A stretch of 64,000 bases of DNA, taken from Ficedula albicollis. Taxonomy: Eukaryota; Chordata; Aves; Passeriformes; Muscicapidae. Numbering within the stretch: position 1 is the first letter of the stretch; each line of letters starts with the position of its first letter. Where the stretch lies: the NCBI RefSeq assembly GCF_000247815.1, contig NW_004775933.1:248001-312000 (forward strand). The letters are read 5' to 3'. The notes under the pieces were generated by a model. It was not told the origin of the DNA. It saw only the letters and a list, made by a program, of their open reading frames with translations, and made no database searches. A program made the position numbers and the translations under genes. Of the stretch, positions 1 to 12,790 are shown piece after piece.

Positions 1-990
1 TTCAGGGAGCTGTGAAGAGCTACAAGGTCCCCCCTGAGCCTCCTTTTCTCCAGGCTGAGCCCTTTCCCAGCCCCCTCAGGAATTCTCCAGCCCCTTCCCA
101 GCTCCCTCAGGGATTCTCCAGCCCTTTCCCAGCCCCCTTAGGAATTCTCCAGCCCCTTCCCAGCTCCTCAGGAATTCTCCAGCCCCTTCCCAGCTCTGCT
201 CCCTTCCCTGGATACTCTCCAGCCCCTCCATGTCCCACCTGGGCTGTGCAGGAGCTCAGGAAGGATCTCTGGTTCCCTGTCCAAGCCAGCAGTGCCCAAG
301 CTTTTATCCACACCTGGAAGTGGGTTTGACCCATGGAAATCCCCTCCAGCAGCACGGGAGGAATTCCAGACCCTTGGAAAAGGTGCAAAATGTGGGAACA
401 AGCCAGCTGGGTTGTCCTGTGATCTTCCAGCTGCCTGAGGAAGCAAATCCCCAATTCTGGGGTCACAACCTATCCCTGGATGTGTCCTGCTCCAAACTGG
501 GATTTCCCTTGAGCCAGGACACATCTCCAAGAGCCTGGAGCACCCTCTGGCTTTGCTGCTTGGGCAGCTCCATGCACAACTTCCAGGTTTTCCAGAGCAT
601 GGATCAGCTCTGCTGTGGGGCCTGTGTTAATCCTGTCCCTGCTAAGCCAGGCCTGGAAAAGCCTGGAATTGTGGCTCTGAGGCAGAGGAGCCACCTGGAT
701 TGGGGCCAGCTGGAGGCTGGAGGGTGCCCAGGTGCCTCATCCTGGAGGGAATAAACCCTCCCGAGCTCCTCAGCAGTCTCAGGATCATGGGATTGGGATG
801 GAGCTGGACCTGACTCCGGGTTTGTCCCGGGCTGGGTTTCATGGAAGTGGCTTCCCCAGGGAATTTCCTGTTTGTTCCTTCAAGGAGGCATCTTCCCACA
901 AGGAACATCCCATCCAGCACATTTAGGAGCTGATGGGATGATCCCATTGTTTGGTTTTCTTTCCTTAATTAAAGCACACAAATTGCGGCC
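1..990. other. Single-copy non-coding DNA
   Basis: No recognisable gene, RNA or transposon is seen apart from the small minisatellite near its start. The open frames on both strands are short, overlap one another and lack any known domain. The text is rich in GGAATTCC-like and TTCCCAG words, a bias seen across the window. Confidence 0.6.
58..200. repeat. Minisatellite, unit about 30 bp
   Basis: About four and a half degenerate copies of a unit containing AGGAATTCTCCAGCCC and TTCCCAGC follow one another. Copies differ by small insertions and substitutions (CCCCCTCAGG, CTCCCTCAGG, CCCCTTAGG), so the array is older than the perfect microsatellites elsewhere. Confidence 0.75.
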
Positions 991-1009
991 AAAAAAAAAA
1001 AAAAAATTC

Positions 1010-1046
<37 letters not shown>
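991..1046 (+). repeat. Two poly-A runs (16 and 34 A)
   Basis: An A16 run, the six bases TTCCTT and an A34 run follow one another. The tract could be a retroposon tail, but no recognisable source sequence or target-site duplication is visible upstream, so it is annotated only as low complexity. Confidence 0.85.
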
Positions 1047-1048
<2 letters not shown>

Positions 1049-2030
1049 GGAAAAAAAAATCAAGTAAATAATCCAGAATCCATTTGTTTTATTTTATTCC
1101 ACTGTCTTCTGGAACAATCTCCAGGGACATAAAGGAAGCTCCAAAAAAAGAGAAACAATGTCCATGTGGAGGCCGCAAGTTCCCGTAAATGGACTTTGGA
1201 AGGAGAGGAAGGGAAAGAAAAAAGGGATTGAGCTCCTGATAAATGAGGGCTGGGACTGGGAAGGCCAGAGATGCTCAGCAGGGAGCTCCCTGCTGGATCC
1301 CCTCTGTGGGAAAGGGAGGGGGGAAAATGAGGGTTTTGGAAGGTGCCTGCCCTCAGCTCCTGGCTGAGGAGCACAGGAAAGGGGAACGGGTGTGGCCACA
1401 CGGAAAGAGCCCTGGAAAACAGGCCGGGAGCGCTGGGGATGTGGAATTTGAAGGGTTTCACGTGCTTTGTGATGCCCTACCCAATCCGGGGGTTTGGAGA
1501 GGAGGGAATTCTCCTTCTGGAAGTGGAAGGAGTCCTGGCTTGGTCTGGCAGGCAGAATCCTGCTCCGCCATCCCCTTCCCTGCAGAAGGCATCGCTCATC
1601 CCACGTTTCTGGCAGAGAATTCCCAGCCCTTCCCAGTCTCAGGAATGTGGCTGTGGCTCCCATCATTCCCTGCAGCATTCCAAGGACTCAATGCCTTCGC
1701 TTCCCTTCCTCACCATTCCCACCTCTGCACCCTCCCCACTTCCCTCTGCACATTCCCAAGGGTGGGAATGATCTGGGAGAGCTCCTCACCTTGTGTGGCA
1801 CCTTCTGCTTGCCCCTTGTCCAGGGAGATTGGGACAATTCCTCTGGATTTTCCAAGGGAATCAGGGAGTCTGGCATTCCTGGCCTGCAGCTCCCAGTGTT
1901 TTCCTACATGTGCTTGACCCTTTGTCCAGGAATTGCTCCCCTGGGATTTGGGAAGAGCTTTGGGGATGCTCAGCCCTGTCCCATCTGAGCCCTGCCAGGA
2001 CTGTCCCCACCCCTCAACTATTTCTAATTT
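1047..2030. other. Single-copy non-coding DNA
   Basis: The stretch has moderate GC content and no recognisable feature. Open frames on both strands overlap extensively and none resembles a protein family I know. Confidence 0.55.
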
Positions 2031-2517
<487 letters not shown>

Positions 2518-2600
2518 TTATTTTATTAGGTATTATTTATTTACCTCACACAATTTCTTTTTCATTAATTCACTATTTTAAAGGATTTGCTGGTAATAAA
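2518..2600. other. AT-rich right flank of C tract
   Basis: TTATTTTATTAGG-like sequence continues the AT-rich island that precedes the C tract. Confidence 0.7.
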
Positions 2601-2603
2601 TCA

Positions 2604-2690
2604 TAAAAATACAGAATGATTTGGGTTTGAAGGGACCCAAAGGATCATCTCCTTACAATTCCCTGCCTTGGGCATGGAACCTTCCACTAA
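2604..2690 (-). mobile_element. CR1 LINE 3' tail fragment
   Basis: ACAGAATGATTTGGGTTTGA followed by AGGGACCCAAAGGATCATC and CCCTGCCTTGGGCATGGA is the reverse complement of the CR1 3' end. It is divergent and short. No coding part is present. Confidence 0.75.
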
Positions 2691-2736
2691 AAAAAATCTG
2701 AGGGAAAGGCTTAAAATAAGGATTTACCAAAGGAAA

Positions 2737-2936
2737 TGGGAAAGTTGGGACAGAGGAGCTGGATTTGGGATTATTTTAATTTGTTTTTACTTTTAACTTG
2801 TCTTAGAGCACCCAAAAATCCTCAACAAAATCAAATGGGGAAAGTTGGGACAGAGGAACTGGGTTTGGGATTATTTAAATTTGTTTTTACTTTCAACTTG
2901 TCTTAGAGCACCCAAAAATCCTCCACAAAATCCCTG
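2737..2936. repeat. Tandem duplication, 100-bp unit, two copies
   Basis: GGGAAAGTTGGGACAGAGGA starts at about 2738 and again at about 2838. The two units differ by a few substitutions (for example CTGGATTTGG against CTGGGTTTGG). No function is apparent. Confidence 0.9.
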
Positions 2937-2997
2937 ATTTCTTTGGGAAAAATAAATTGAGGAAATGAAGCAGTTCAGGACAATTTCTGATTCCAAA

Positions 2998-3115
2998 TTC
3001 CAATATTTGGAGACAAACCCCTCCCTGTTTTTTGCCCTAATGAGGAAACCCCAAAATCCAAGATTTGGAGACAAATCCCTCCCTTTTTTTTGCCCTAATC
3101 AGGAATCCCACAGCA
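2998..3115. repeat. Tandem duplication, about 59-bp unit
   Basis: TTTGGAGACAAA followed by CCTCCC and TTTTTTGCCCTAAT occurs at about 3005 and again at about 3064. The copies differ at several positions. Confidence 0.85.
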
Positions 3116-3577
3116 GAGAAAAGATGTTTGGTCAAGCCTTGGTTTGGAAAAAACAAACAAATCCCAAAAATTCCATAAAAGTTTCATTTTCCAGGAGCTC
3201 CTAACGAGCAGAAAATGAGCAGAATGAGTCGATCTCATCAAGCTGTGGGACTGGTTGCCGGAGGAAAATGAGGGAAGGAGGGATGAGAGGAATATGGGAT
3301 GACTGGGATTGTTCCAGGAAGCACTGGGAGATGGCAGCTCCCGATCCAGCTGGGGCACAGAGGGAAGGACACGGAGCAGAGCGAGGCAAAACAACCCCAA
3401 GCGCCGCCCCTGTTTTGTTTCCCATTATTGCTCTAATTCCAGGCTAATTGGAAACGGCCTGGATGTGTTTAGGAACACGAGGAACATCTGGATCTCGTTG
3501 GAAGAGCTCCGCTTTTCCGAGTGGCGCCTTCCATCTTCATCCCAGGCCAAAGATTCCCACATCACGACTTGTCCTCT
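3116..3577. other. Single-copy non-coding DNA
   Basis: No recognisable gene or repeat is seen. GC content rises near 3340-3420. Confidence 0.5.
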
Positions 3578-3592
3578 TTCTTTCTCTCCCTT

Positions 3593-3629
<37 letters not shown>

Positions 3630-3676
3630 CCCTTTTTTTTTGGTTTTTGTTTTATTTTTTTTCCCCTTCCTTTCCA
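3578..3676 (+). repeat. Polypyrimidine tract with T35
   Basis: A stretch of T and C with only a few G and A bases contains a run of about 35 T (3595-3629) followed by shorter T runs and C triplets. Confidence 0.9.
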
Positions 3677-4025
3677 GCAAATGGGAGGTTGAACTTTCGA
3701 CTCCGTGGAAAACAGTTGGAGAGAAACCCTGAGAAATCCCAGGAGAGCTATTGAGCCTTTCTTCCCATTATCCCGCTTGATTCCTTGCTGCTTCTCGGCT
3801 CTTTGAATCCAGCCCGGAGCTGTTTCATGCTGGTGGCACAAAGGGAAAAATGGGAAGGCACAAGAGGAGCAGGGGGGGCAAATTGGGAAAAAAAAAATGG
3901 GGAAGAAGAGTTTGTGAGGTCAGACGTGGAGAAACAAAGACAATTCCATGGAAAAGCGTCCTTGAGCTGGGCCAGGAGTTGAGCTTTGCCAAAAGGATGG
4001 ATCCACACAGATATTCTGTGATCTT
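3677..4025. other. Single-copy non-coding DNA
   Basis: No recognisable feature is seen in this stretch, which leads into the left arm of an inverted repeat. Confidence 0.5.
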
Positions 4026-4370
4026 CTGTCCCGGTCCCAGCTCCTTTGGGAAGTTCTCCTGCAGGCCCAGAGTTATCCCAGGTCATGGAAAGGGCTCTCC
4101 TTGGGGGGTTCTGCCAGGATTCCCCAGGATTTTCCTCCATCTTCCTCCATGGTTCTTTCCTCACATTCCAAAGCCAAAACCATTGCATTTCTCCCTCATG
4201 CAAGGAAGCCGAGGATGGTTTTGCTGGGAGAACCAAGTCCTGGGAGGGTGGTTGGGAATTCCCCTTGAGGGTGGAAGACAAAGAAAGCCATTTCTGGGAT
4301 CAGGACACATTCCCAGATTCCTGCTTTTCCTCCCTCTTCCTAAGGCTCATCTTCAGGAGTTCTGGCTTTC
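4026..4370 (+). repeat. Left arm of long inverted repeat
   Basis: This arm pairs with the reverse complement of about 5415-5802. Matching landmarks include TCCCGGTCCCAGCTCCTTTG here against CAAAGGAGCTGGGACCGGGA on the right, and AGAACCAAGTCCTGGG here against a close complementary match near 5530. The two arms flank a region that contains a 20-bp minisatellite and a 733-base C tract. The arms differ by substitutions and by a 55-bp duplication present only in the right arm. Confidence 0.85.
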
Positions 4371-4390
4371 CCAAATGGCACAGCCAGGAA

Positions 4391-5203
<813 letters not shown>

Positions 5204-5414
5204 ATCCAAGGAAGGAGCCCGGGATCCAAGATTTCCTTGTGGACTAAACGCAAGGGCAAATCCCGATTCTCCTCCTGGCCCTGTGTCTCCCGTGCTCCTT
5301 TGGGTTTGGAAAGCTATGGGATTGTCTCCCATTGGGAGTTCTGGAGGAGAGAGAAGACAATGAAGGGATTGTGGGAATCTCAGCTGGGCGATGAGCAGAA
5401 AACTTGTAATTCCC

Positions 5415-5802
5415 CACCCTCTGGAGGAGAGGAGCTCTCAGGAAGAGGGAGGAAAGCTGGGAATGTGTCTGATCCTAGAAATGGCTTTGTTTGGCTTCCA
5501 CTTGCAAGGGGAATTCCCAACCACCTGCTCAGGACTTGGTTCTCCCAGCAAAACCATCCTCGGCTTCCTTGGATGATGGAAAAATCCCACAGCTCTGCCT
5601 TTGGAATGTGAGGAAAGGCAACCAGGAGGAGATGGAGGAAAATCCTGGGGAATCCCGGCAGAAACCCCCAAGGTAACCAGGAGGAGATGGAGGAAAATCC
5701 TGGGGAATCCCGGCAGAACCCCCCAAGGTGAGCCCTTTCCATGACCTGGGATAACTCTGGGCCTGCAGGAGAACTTCCCAAAGGAGCTGGGACCGGGATG
5801 GA
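5415..5802 (-). repeat. Right arm of long inverted repeat
   Basis: This is the reverse complement of 4026-4370 with substitutions and a gain of one 55-bp unit. The outer ends are clearly alike and similarity fades toward the inner boundary near 5415. Confidence 0.85.
5620..5729. repeat. Tandem duplication, 55-bp unit, two copies
   Basis: AACCAGGAGGAGATGGAGGA begins at 5620 and again at 5675. The two units differ by one base (AAACCCCC against AACCCCCC). The duplication lies within the right arm of the inverted repeat and is absent from the left arm, so it arose after the arms separated. Confidence 0.92.
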
Positions 5803-5895
5803 AAATCATGGAATGCTTGAGGTGGGAAAAGACCTCCAAGGTCACCAAGTCCAGTCACCAGTCCGTGTCCCCAAGTCCCCCATCCCCTTGTCCCG
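5803..5895 (-). mobile_element. CR1 LINE 3' tail fragment
   Basis: AAATCATGGAATGCTTGAGG followed by TGGGAAAAGACCTCCAAGG and TCACCAAGTCCAGTC is the reverse complement of a CR1 3' end. The fragment is short and begins at the outer end of the inverted repeat. Confidence 0.75.
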
Positions 5896-6034
5896 CTCCA
5901 AAGGTTCTGCTGGAGGTGGGAATTGGAAGAATTCCAACATTAAGGGAAATACAGGGAATAGATAAAATTGAGGATCTGCTCCTCCAGAGGAGCTCCAAAA
6001 GAAATCAAGTTGGATAAGAAAATCCAATATAAAA

Positions 6035-6725
<691 letters not shown>

Positions 6726-6890
6726 TTTATATAACAATTTATTATTAATTAAATTACTGTTAAATAGTATTATCTTATTATTTTATATTATAATAATATA
6801 TGATATTATTCATATTTATGTTGTTACAATTATTATGTTTTTATTTTAATGAATAGTTTATTATTGGTCTATTTATCAAAGTTTTCAGGG
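6726..6890. other. AT-rich right flank of C tract
   Basis: The segment is about 165 bases of TATTAATTAAATTA-like low-complexity sequence with no gene signal. Confidence 0.75.
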
Positions 6891-7195
6891 AAAAATGAAG
6901 GATTGACTTAACTGGTCTCGTCTTGGCTTCCTTTTGCCTTGGAAAATGTTTATTCCTGGACAAATTGGTGGAATTCTGGAAGAAACCTGCAAGTGATGGA
7001 TGAAGAATTTCCCCCAGGTGATGCTGTATTGTGGGGAACGCTGATCATTCCCAAACCACGGATTCATGGAATTTCCAAGGCTGGAGAAGGCCTCAGGACC
7101 CGCAGGCCCGAGCAGGGCTCTGAGGAGATGGGAGTGGAGCAGAGATCCCAATTCTCCTCCAGCTTCTCCCAAAGGCAATTCTGGGAAAAGCGTCC
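6891..7195. other. Single-copy non-coding DNA
   Basis: No recognisable feature is seen in this stretch. Confidence 0.5.
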
Positions 7196-7266
7196 TGGCG
7201 GGAATCAGCTCTTCCCGCCAGCCCCCCCCCCCCCCCCCCCCCGCGGGAATCAGCTCTTCCCGCCAG
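7196..7266 (+). repeat. Two 24-bp hairpin repeats separated by C21
   Basis: GCGGGAATCAGCTCTTCCCG plus CCAG occupies 7198-7221 and again 7243-7266. A run of 21 C (7222-7242) lies exactly between them. Each copy also contains inverted arms, best seen in the first copy as TGGCGGGAA (7196-7204) and TTCCCGCCA (7212-7220). The unit is a small version of the larger C-tract insertions. Confidence 0.92.
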
Positions 7267-7689
7267 CCAAAGGATTCTTCTGGATATTCCCACAGCAGGA
7301 TCCAAACGGGACCCAGACTGAGGGAATGCTTCAGCTCCTCACCCCTGGGATTTACCCAACAGCCTGATGCTCCACATTCCCATTTCCCCAGCATCTTCTC
7401 CTGCTTTCCCTTGGAAGCAGAACAAACCCAACGCCTTTGGAAACCGCCGGGAATTTTTCTCTCCAAAAATAGAGTTCAAGGGATTCCTGCGTTATTTTAT
7501 GGGATTTTAATAATATTTTATTATATTTATGTTGTTTCTCTCTGTGTTATGGAAGGTGCTCCTGGCATCCCATAATGCCCTGGAATCCTTCCAAAATCCC
7601 ATTTTTATTTTATTTTCCCCAAATTCTTCCAAGCAGCAGCCTCCAAGAATCCCTTCTCTTCCTTCCTGGATCAAAGGAGCTCCTGTTTT
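7267..7689. other. Single-copy non-coding DNA
   Basis: No gene or transposon is recognised. A short AT-rich run lies near 7490-7530. Confidence 0.5.
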
Positions 7690-8030
7690 TATTGTAATTA
7701 AGGTGCTTCATTACTGATTAATTACAACACAAACAGGGCAGGCTTTCATCTCCAAAGGGAGATTTGGCCGGGATGGTTGGAAAAGGCAAACAAAAGGAAA
7801 TCAGGGAATACTTCTATGACTCAATCACGGAAAATTATAAAGATTATTCCTTCAGAATTACAATAACACAAATAAAGCCAAGCCCAAAAAATCTAAAATA
7901 CCATCCCGGCGTTTTTTCCTTATTTTCTGAAATTCGTCTACTCCTGATTGTTTCCCTGGAATCTCTACACATCCATGAGGAAACTCTGAAGTTGTGGTGT
8001 GTCCAGAAAAGTTAGGAATTCTTTTGGCAG
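7690..8030. other. AT-rich single-copy stretch with homeodomain-like words
   Basis: The stretch contains several TAATTA or ATTAAT cores (for example CTGATTAATTACAACAC near 7714) and lacks the CR1-like words frequent elsewhere. Conserved non-coding DNA is possible, but this cannot be tested without alignment. Confidence 0.25.
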
Positions 8031-8617
8031 AGGTTTTCCAAGCATCTTTTTTGGGGCTTCCTGCCTAAAAAATGGTGCTGAGAGGAGCCCTAAGTCAGCT
8101 GTTCCCAGGAAAAATTCCAACTGTTTCATCTGCCTGTTGCCCCTTGAATAGCAAATTCTGTCCCAAAAATCATTGACCCCTCCACTGGGCACTTTTATGC
8201 AATAAGTCAGGGAAAAGGGAAGTCTTAAAGGCTCTTTTTTTTTTTTTTTCTTCCCAATAAAAACAGGAAAAAAGGTAAAATAATCCCAAATGTTTAAAAT
8301 AATTTAAAAAGTGATTGGAGCCGAGCCCAAAGTCCAGCCTAGGAAAAGAGCTGGATATGGAATGTTGGGATAAGTGGGAATCACTGGGGTGAGCATCTCT
8401 GGGAGTATCTGGGACAATCTGGGACAAGCACTGCCTTCAATACTGAGACTGAGCATGGATCAGTTTGCTGGGCTGGGCTTTTTGGGTGTCTCCCAAATCT
8501 TCCAGTGACAGATTCCCAGTGTTCCCATCCCTGTGGAATCCAGGAGTCAACCAGTCCAGGAGCATCCTGGAGCTTCCCAGGAGCGCCCAAGGTCCTAATA
8601 TGATCCTCCCCTTAAAA
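8031..8617. other. Single-copy non-coding DNA
   Basis: No recognisable feature is seen except a short T run near 8236-8250. Confidence 0.5.
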
Positions 8618-8670
8618 TTATGGAATGGTTTGGGTGGGAGGGGACCTCAAAGATGATCCAGAGGCAGGGA
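8618..8670 (-). mobile_element. CR1 LINE 3' tail fragment
   Basis: ATTATGGAATGGTTTGGGTG followed by GGAGGGGACCTCAAAGATG is the reverse complement of the CR1 3' end. It faces a second tail at 8760-8870 in the other orientation. Confidence 0.8.
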
Positions 8671-8759
8671 CACCCTCTGGAATGTGTGGGGTCCCAAGTT
8701 CTGAGGATCAGGATCAGGATGAGAATGAGGCCCTGGTATGTGTATTCATTCCCAGAGCT

Positions 8760-8870
8760 GTGGCTGGAAGTGTCCAAGGCTGGGCAGGGTTTGGAGCAAC
8801 ATGGGATGGTGGAAGGTTGGAGTTGGATCCATTTGGGTCCCAACCCAAACCATTCCATAATTCCGGGATT
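8760..8870 (+). mobile_element. CR1 LINE 3' tail fragment
   Basis: GGAAGTGTCCAAGGCTGGGC followed by AGGGTTTGGAGCAACATGGG and ending in CCCAACCCAAACCATTCC is a CR1 3' end in sense orientation. With the copy at 8618 it forms a loose inverted pair. Confidence 0.85.
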
Positions 8871-10688
8871 CTGTGGCCATAAATTATCAGAGATATCCCC
8901 AAGAGAGCGGTGGATAAAACACTTTTCACCAGAGACTGATTTTTCCTGGAGAAGCAGCTGGAGCCCAGAGTGACCTTCGGTGTCTTCTGTGACCTGGATT
9001 CTCCACGAGGAAGTGACTCTGACCTTATCTGGGAATGTGGGAGAACATTCCACCTGAACCAGAATCCAGCTTTATCACCTTTACTTCTCCACGGTGCCCT
9101 AAAGGCCAGACTGGATTTAACCCCTCCAGCATTTCCAGAAGGTTCTGGAGCAACCCAGGAGCCTCATCCACCTCCCAGATTCAAACATCTCACGGATTAA
9201 AAAACTTCCCTCTCTCCCCTTCAACTCCCGATGCAATTCCAGCTCAGCGGAGCAACCAGCTGGCTCCTGGAGCTTCCACCTGGCCAGGACCTGCGTCCCA
9301 GGTTCTTTTCCAAAAATATCCCCATGGCTCCTCTTCCTGGCGAGCTGTCACCTACTCAGAGTTCACCCCACCACATTTTCTGGAGTCCTTCTGGTCGGGA
9401 GCGATTCCCACCCAACGGAGTCGCGCTTTCGGCTTCGTTGCCTCAGCGCTGGTTGCACAACCCCTTGGCAGAACTCCCCATCATTTGTAACTTTTTGTCT
9501 CCGTGTTTTGGTAGGAAAAATAGCTCAAAGGGCACTGTTGATAAATCCCTTCATCCTTGGCATTCCCTGTGTCCCGTGCTCCATCCACACTGGAAATCGC
9601 CGGAGGAATCGCAGCTCTTTGGTCTCGTGATGATATCCCGGATCCAGAGATGGGGTGAAACCCGGGAGAAGAGGAAAGCTGAGATTCCCTAGGGATTGAG
9701 CAAGGCTTTGCCTCACCTGGCCACGGGATTTGTGCTGCATCCAGCTTTTCCGTGGAATGTCACTTTTCGTCGCACCTTTCCTGGTCTCCTGCGTGTTCTC
9801 CTCATGACAAACTGGAAACGACAGGAGAAAAAAAAAAGGAAAAATTTGCATCCCTCTTCTCACCTCCAGAATGAGAACATTTCCCAGCTCTCCCTCTCCT
9901 TTTCCTGAAACCTTGGAGGGGAGGAAGCTCCAACCAGGAAGCAACGCCACCAGAGCACTTCCTTGGAAAAAATTCCTTTGATTTTGGCCCTGAACTTGGC
10001 CTCTCCTCGCCTTCTTGTCCCATCTGCTGATGGGAAAAAAAGAATCCAAGTCATGAGGCAGATCCATGGAAAAGCAACGTGATAGGCCAAAAGCTCACTA
10101 TTCCAGCCAGGAATGTTTCCCAGTGCTGTTTTGGGGTGCTCACCCCAAGAATTAGTTGTTCAATGAGCTGATTTTGGATTTTCTGTGAGGGATTTGGTAT
10201 TTCCTAGCGGACAGTCCCAAAAAAAACCCCTGTGCAGATGATGTTCCTCTGATTCCTGACTTGGAGCAGCAAAACGAGATGTCCCTGGAAAACTGACCAC
10301 TGTGGCAAAGCTTTCCCTGGATTTTCAACCACTTGGACACAGGGAGCTACAAATCCTGGATATTTACCTGGATCTCCCTCTTCCCTCAACCTTTGGCTGC
10401 CAGAAATTTTAGGGTCAAGCCCAGGCCTTGCTTTTTAAGCTCATGAACCTGCTGCAAGACAGGTGATGGAATTGTTCCTGGGATGCTCATGGAATTTTTT
10501 GCTTTCCTTTCCAGATGCAGTTCCCAAAAACAAATTATTTTTTTAGGGAATATTCCCAGTTTCTGTTCTTTTCCAGGGAATTCTCTGTGATCAAAATACC
10601 CTCTTCTTATCTCAGACACCAGAGGAGAAAGCACAACCCCAGAAATGCTCACTCACCTGGGAAGTGGCAAAAAGCTGGAAAAGGAAAG
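8871..10688. other. Single-copy non-coding DNA, no gene seen
   Basis: This is one of the longest stretches without a recognised repeat. Open frames on both strands overlap and show no family resemblance. A short unplaced exon cannot be excluded. Confidence 0.5.
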
Positions 10689-11315
10689 AGGAAGGAAGGA
10701 AGGAAGGAAGGAAGGAAGGAAGGAAGGAAGGAAGGAAGGAAGGAAGGAAGGAAGGAAGGAAGGAAGGAAGGAAGGAAGGAAGGAAGGAAGGAAGGAAGGA
10801 AGGAAGGAAGGAAGGAAGGAAGGAAGGAAGGAAGGAAGGAAGGAAGGAAGGAAGGAAGGAAGGAAGGAAGGAAGGAAGGAAGGAAGGAAGGAAGGAAGGA
10901 AGGAAGGAAGGAAGGAAGGAAGGAAGGAAGGAAGGAAGGAAGGAAGGAAGGAAGGAAGGAAGGAAGGAAGGAAGGAAGGAAGGAAGGAAGGAAGGAAGGA
11001 AGGAAGGAAGGAAGGAAGGAAGGAAGGAAGGAAGGAAGGAAGGAAGGAAGGAAGGAAGGAAGGAAGGAAGGAAGGAAGGAAGGAAGGAAGGAAGGAAGGA
11101 AGGAAGGAAGGAAGGAAGGAAGGAAGGAAGGAAGGAAGGAAGGAAGGAAGGAAGGAAGGAAGGAAGGAAGGAAGGAAGGAAGGAAGGAAGGAAGGAAGGA
11201 AGGAAGGAAGGAAGGAAGGAAGGAAGGAAGGAAGGAAGGAAGGAAGGAAGGAAGGAAGGAAGGAAGGAAGGAAGGAAGGAAGGAAGGAAGGAAGGAAGGA
11301 AGGAAGGAAGGAAGG
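10689..11315 (+). repeat. (GGAA)n microsatellite, 627 bp
   Basis: A perfect tetranucleotide array with no interruption is seen. It keeps two plus-strand frames open as KEGR repeats and minus-strand frames as FLPS repeats, which explains the long open frames here. The strand is purine only. Confidence 0.98.
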
Positions 11316-11797
11316 ATCCTGTCGACAGGATCTGGCAGCACCCTAAAGAGTCTTTCCTGGATTGAATCCGTGGAAAAGAACTTTTATTTCTCCTGTACTT
11401 GCCAGGAAGCAGCAGGAGCAGGGTTAAATCCCAACCGGCCTCCTGCTCCCTGACTTGGCCCCAACTGGAAGAGCCCGGAGGCTGAAACAAAACAACCCCC
11501 AAAAAATGGGAAAAACAACTTTTGTTTCCAAATAAACAAATTCCCTCTGCCCTCAGGTGTGGGACTCCATTAACGCTCCCTCCTCTGCCAAGGCCTGGGC
11601 TCCATGTGGAGTCCCTGGCTCTGGAAGAATTTGAGGGACGCTCCAAGCCCTGAGGAAGGCACAGAGCGACCCCACCCTCCCTTCCATGCCCTTTTCCAGC
11701 CCATCTGTGTTTTCTCCCGTGCTCCTCAAGGATTTTCGGTTGTCCTGTTGTTGTTTCTTCCTCAGCCCAGCCCCGCTGGAGCTCTGCCTCTGGATCC
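11316..11797. other. Single-copy non-coding DNA
   Basis: No recognisable gene or repeat is seen. Confidence 0.5.
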
Positions 11798-11891
11798 TGC
11801 CGGGGTTTTCATGGCAGGTGGGAGCTGTGGGGCTCACACAGCTCTGCCGGGGTTTTCATGGCGGGGGGGAGCTGTGGGGCTCACACAGCTG
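11798..11891. repeat. Tandem duplication, about 47-bp unit
   Basis: TGCCGGGGTTTTCATGGC followed by GGGAGCTGTGGGGCTCACAC occurs at 11798 and 11845 with minor differences. Confidence 0.9.
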
Positions 11892-12104
11892 GGATGGGGC
11901 TGCCAAGGGAGCCTTCCTGGACCCACATCCCAGCCAGGATACAGCAGGGATGGTGCCTGGATTCCCCTTTCCATGAACAGCCTGCCTGCAGAGATCCTGC
12001 TCCATTTCCATCCTCAGTCCCTGCTGCTGCACTCGCTTTGTTTGGATACAGGATCACCTCAGGTTTAATTTCGGGGCTTTCAACCTGAGGGCCCTTCCCA
12101 GAAT
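11892..12104. other. Single-copy non-coding DNA
   Basis: Nothing recognisable is seen. Confidence 0.45.
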
Positions 12105-12355
12105 CCCAGATTGGTTTGGGATGGAAAGAACCTTAAATCTCATCCAGCTCCATGTTCAGGGACACCTCCCACTATCCCAGGGGGATCCAGCCTGGCCTTG
12201 GGCACTGCCAGGGATCCAGGGGCAGCCACAGCCAATCTGGGGGGATCCAGGGGCAGCCACAGCAAATCTGGGAATTCCAGCCCAGCCCCTTCCCACCCTC
12301 ACAGGGAGGAATTTCTTCCAGATATCCCATCTCTCCCTCCCCCTGTCAGTTTAAA
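12105..12355 (-). mobile_element. CR1 LINE 3' end
   Basis: The fragment starts with GATTGGTTTGGGATGGAAAG (tail) and runs through CTCCATGTTCAGGGACACCT, GGATCCAGCCTGGCCTTGGG and GGAGGAATTTCTTCCAGATA to CCCCTGTCAGTTTAAAATG. The last part matches the block where CR1 reads through AACTGAAAG toward its coding region. A 32-bp internal unit ending in CAATCTGGGG is duplicated near 12205-12265. Confidence 0.92.
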
Positions 12356-12544
12356 ATGCTTTTCTTGGCAAGGGTAGCAATAAAATAGGGAATTTTAACC
12401 CCCAAGATTCCCAGAAAATGCATTTGTATCGTCCACTTAAGGCAAAAAATGCCCCAGATATTTTGGGATTTTTTTTTAAACCCAGCTGTGCTCGTTTTCA
12501 GGTGAAGCTCAAATGTCTCTTCCTGCAAAGACATCAAACTTCCC

Positions 12545-12790
12545 AGAATCCTGGGATCACTGAGGGTGGAAAATCCCTCCAGGATCATCCAGCGTGGGAT
12601 CACTGAGGTTGGAAAATCCCTCCAGGATCATCCAGTCCAACCTGGGACCAATCCCCACCTTGGCACTGAGGGCCACATCCAGGAATTCCTTGGACACCTC
12701 CAGGGATGGGGATCCCAAACCTCCCTGGGCACCTCCAGTGCCTGACCACGCTTCCCATGGAGAAATTCCTTGAATTTTCCTTGTTTTCCA
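12545..12790 (-). mobile_element. CR1 LINE 3' end, second subfamily
   Basis: A divergent CR1 type is recognised by GGATCACTGAGGTTGGAAAA, TTGGCACTGAGGGCCACATC, GGACACCTCCAGGGATGGGG and CCTCCAGTGCCTGACCACGC. The first about 48 bases of the tail are duplicated (12553 and 12598). Confidence 0.88.

Noticed and set aside
991..1046. Processed pseudogene tail
   Set aside because: No cDNA-like sequence upstream, no polyadenylation signal at the usual distance with a recognisable gene body, and no target-site duplication found.
10515..11646. Open frames with KEGR or FLPS repeats
   Set aside because: Produced by the GGAA microsatellite; repeat units in all frames are stop-free.
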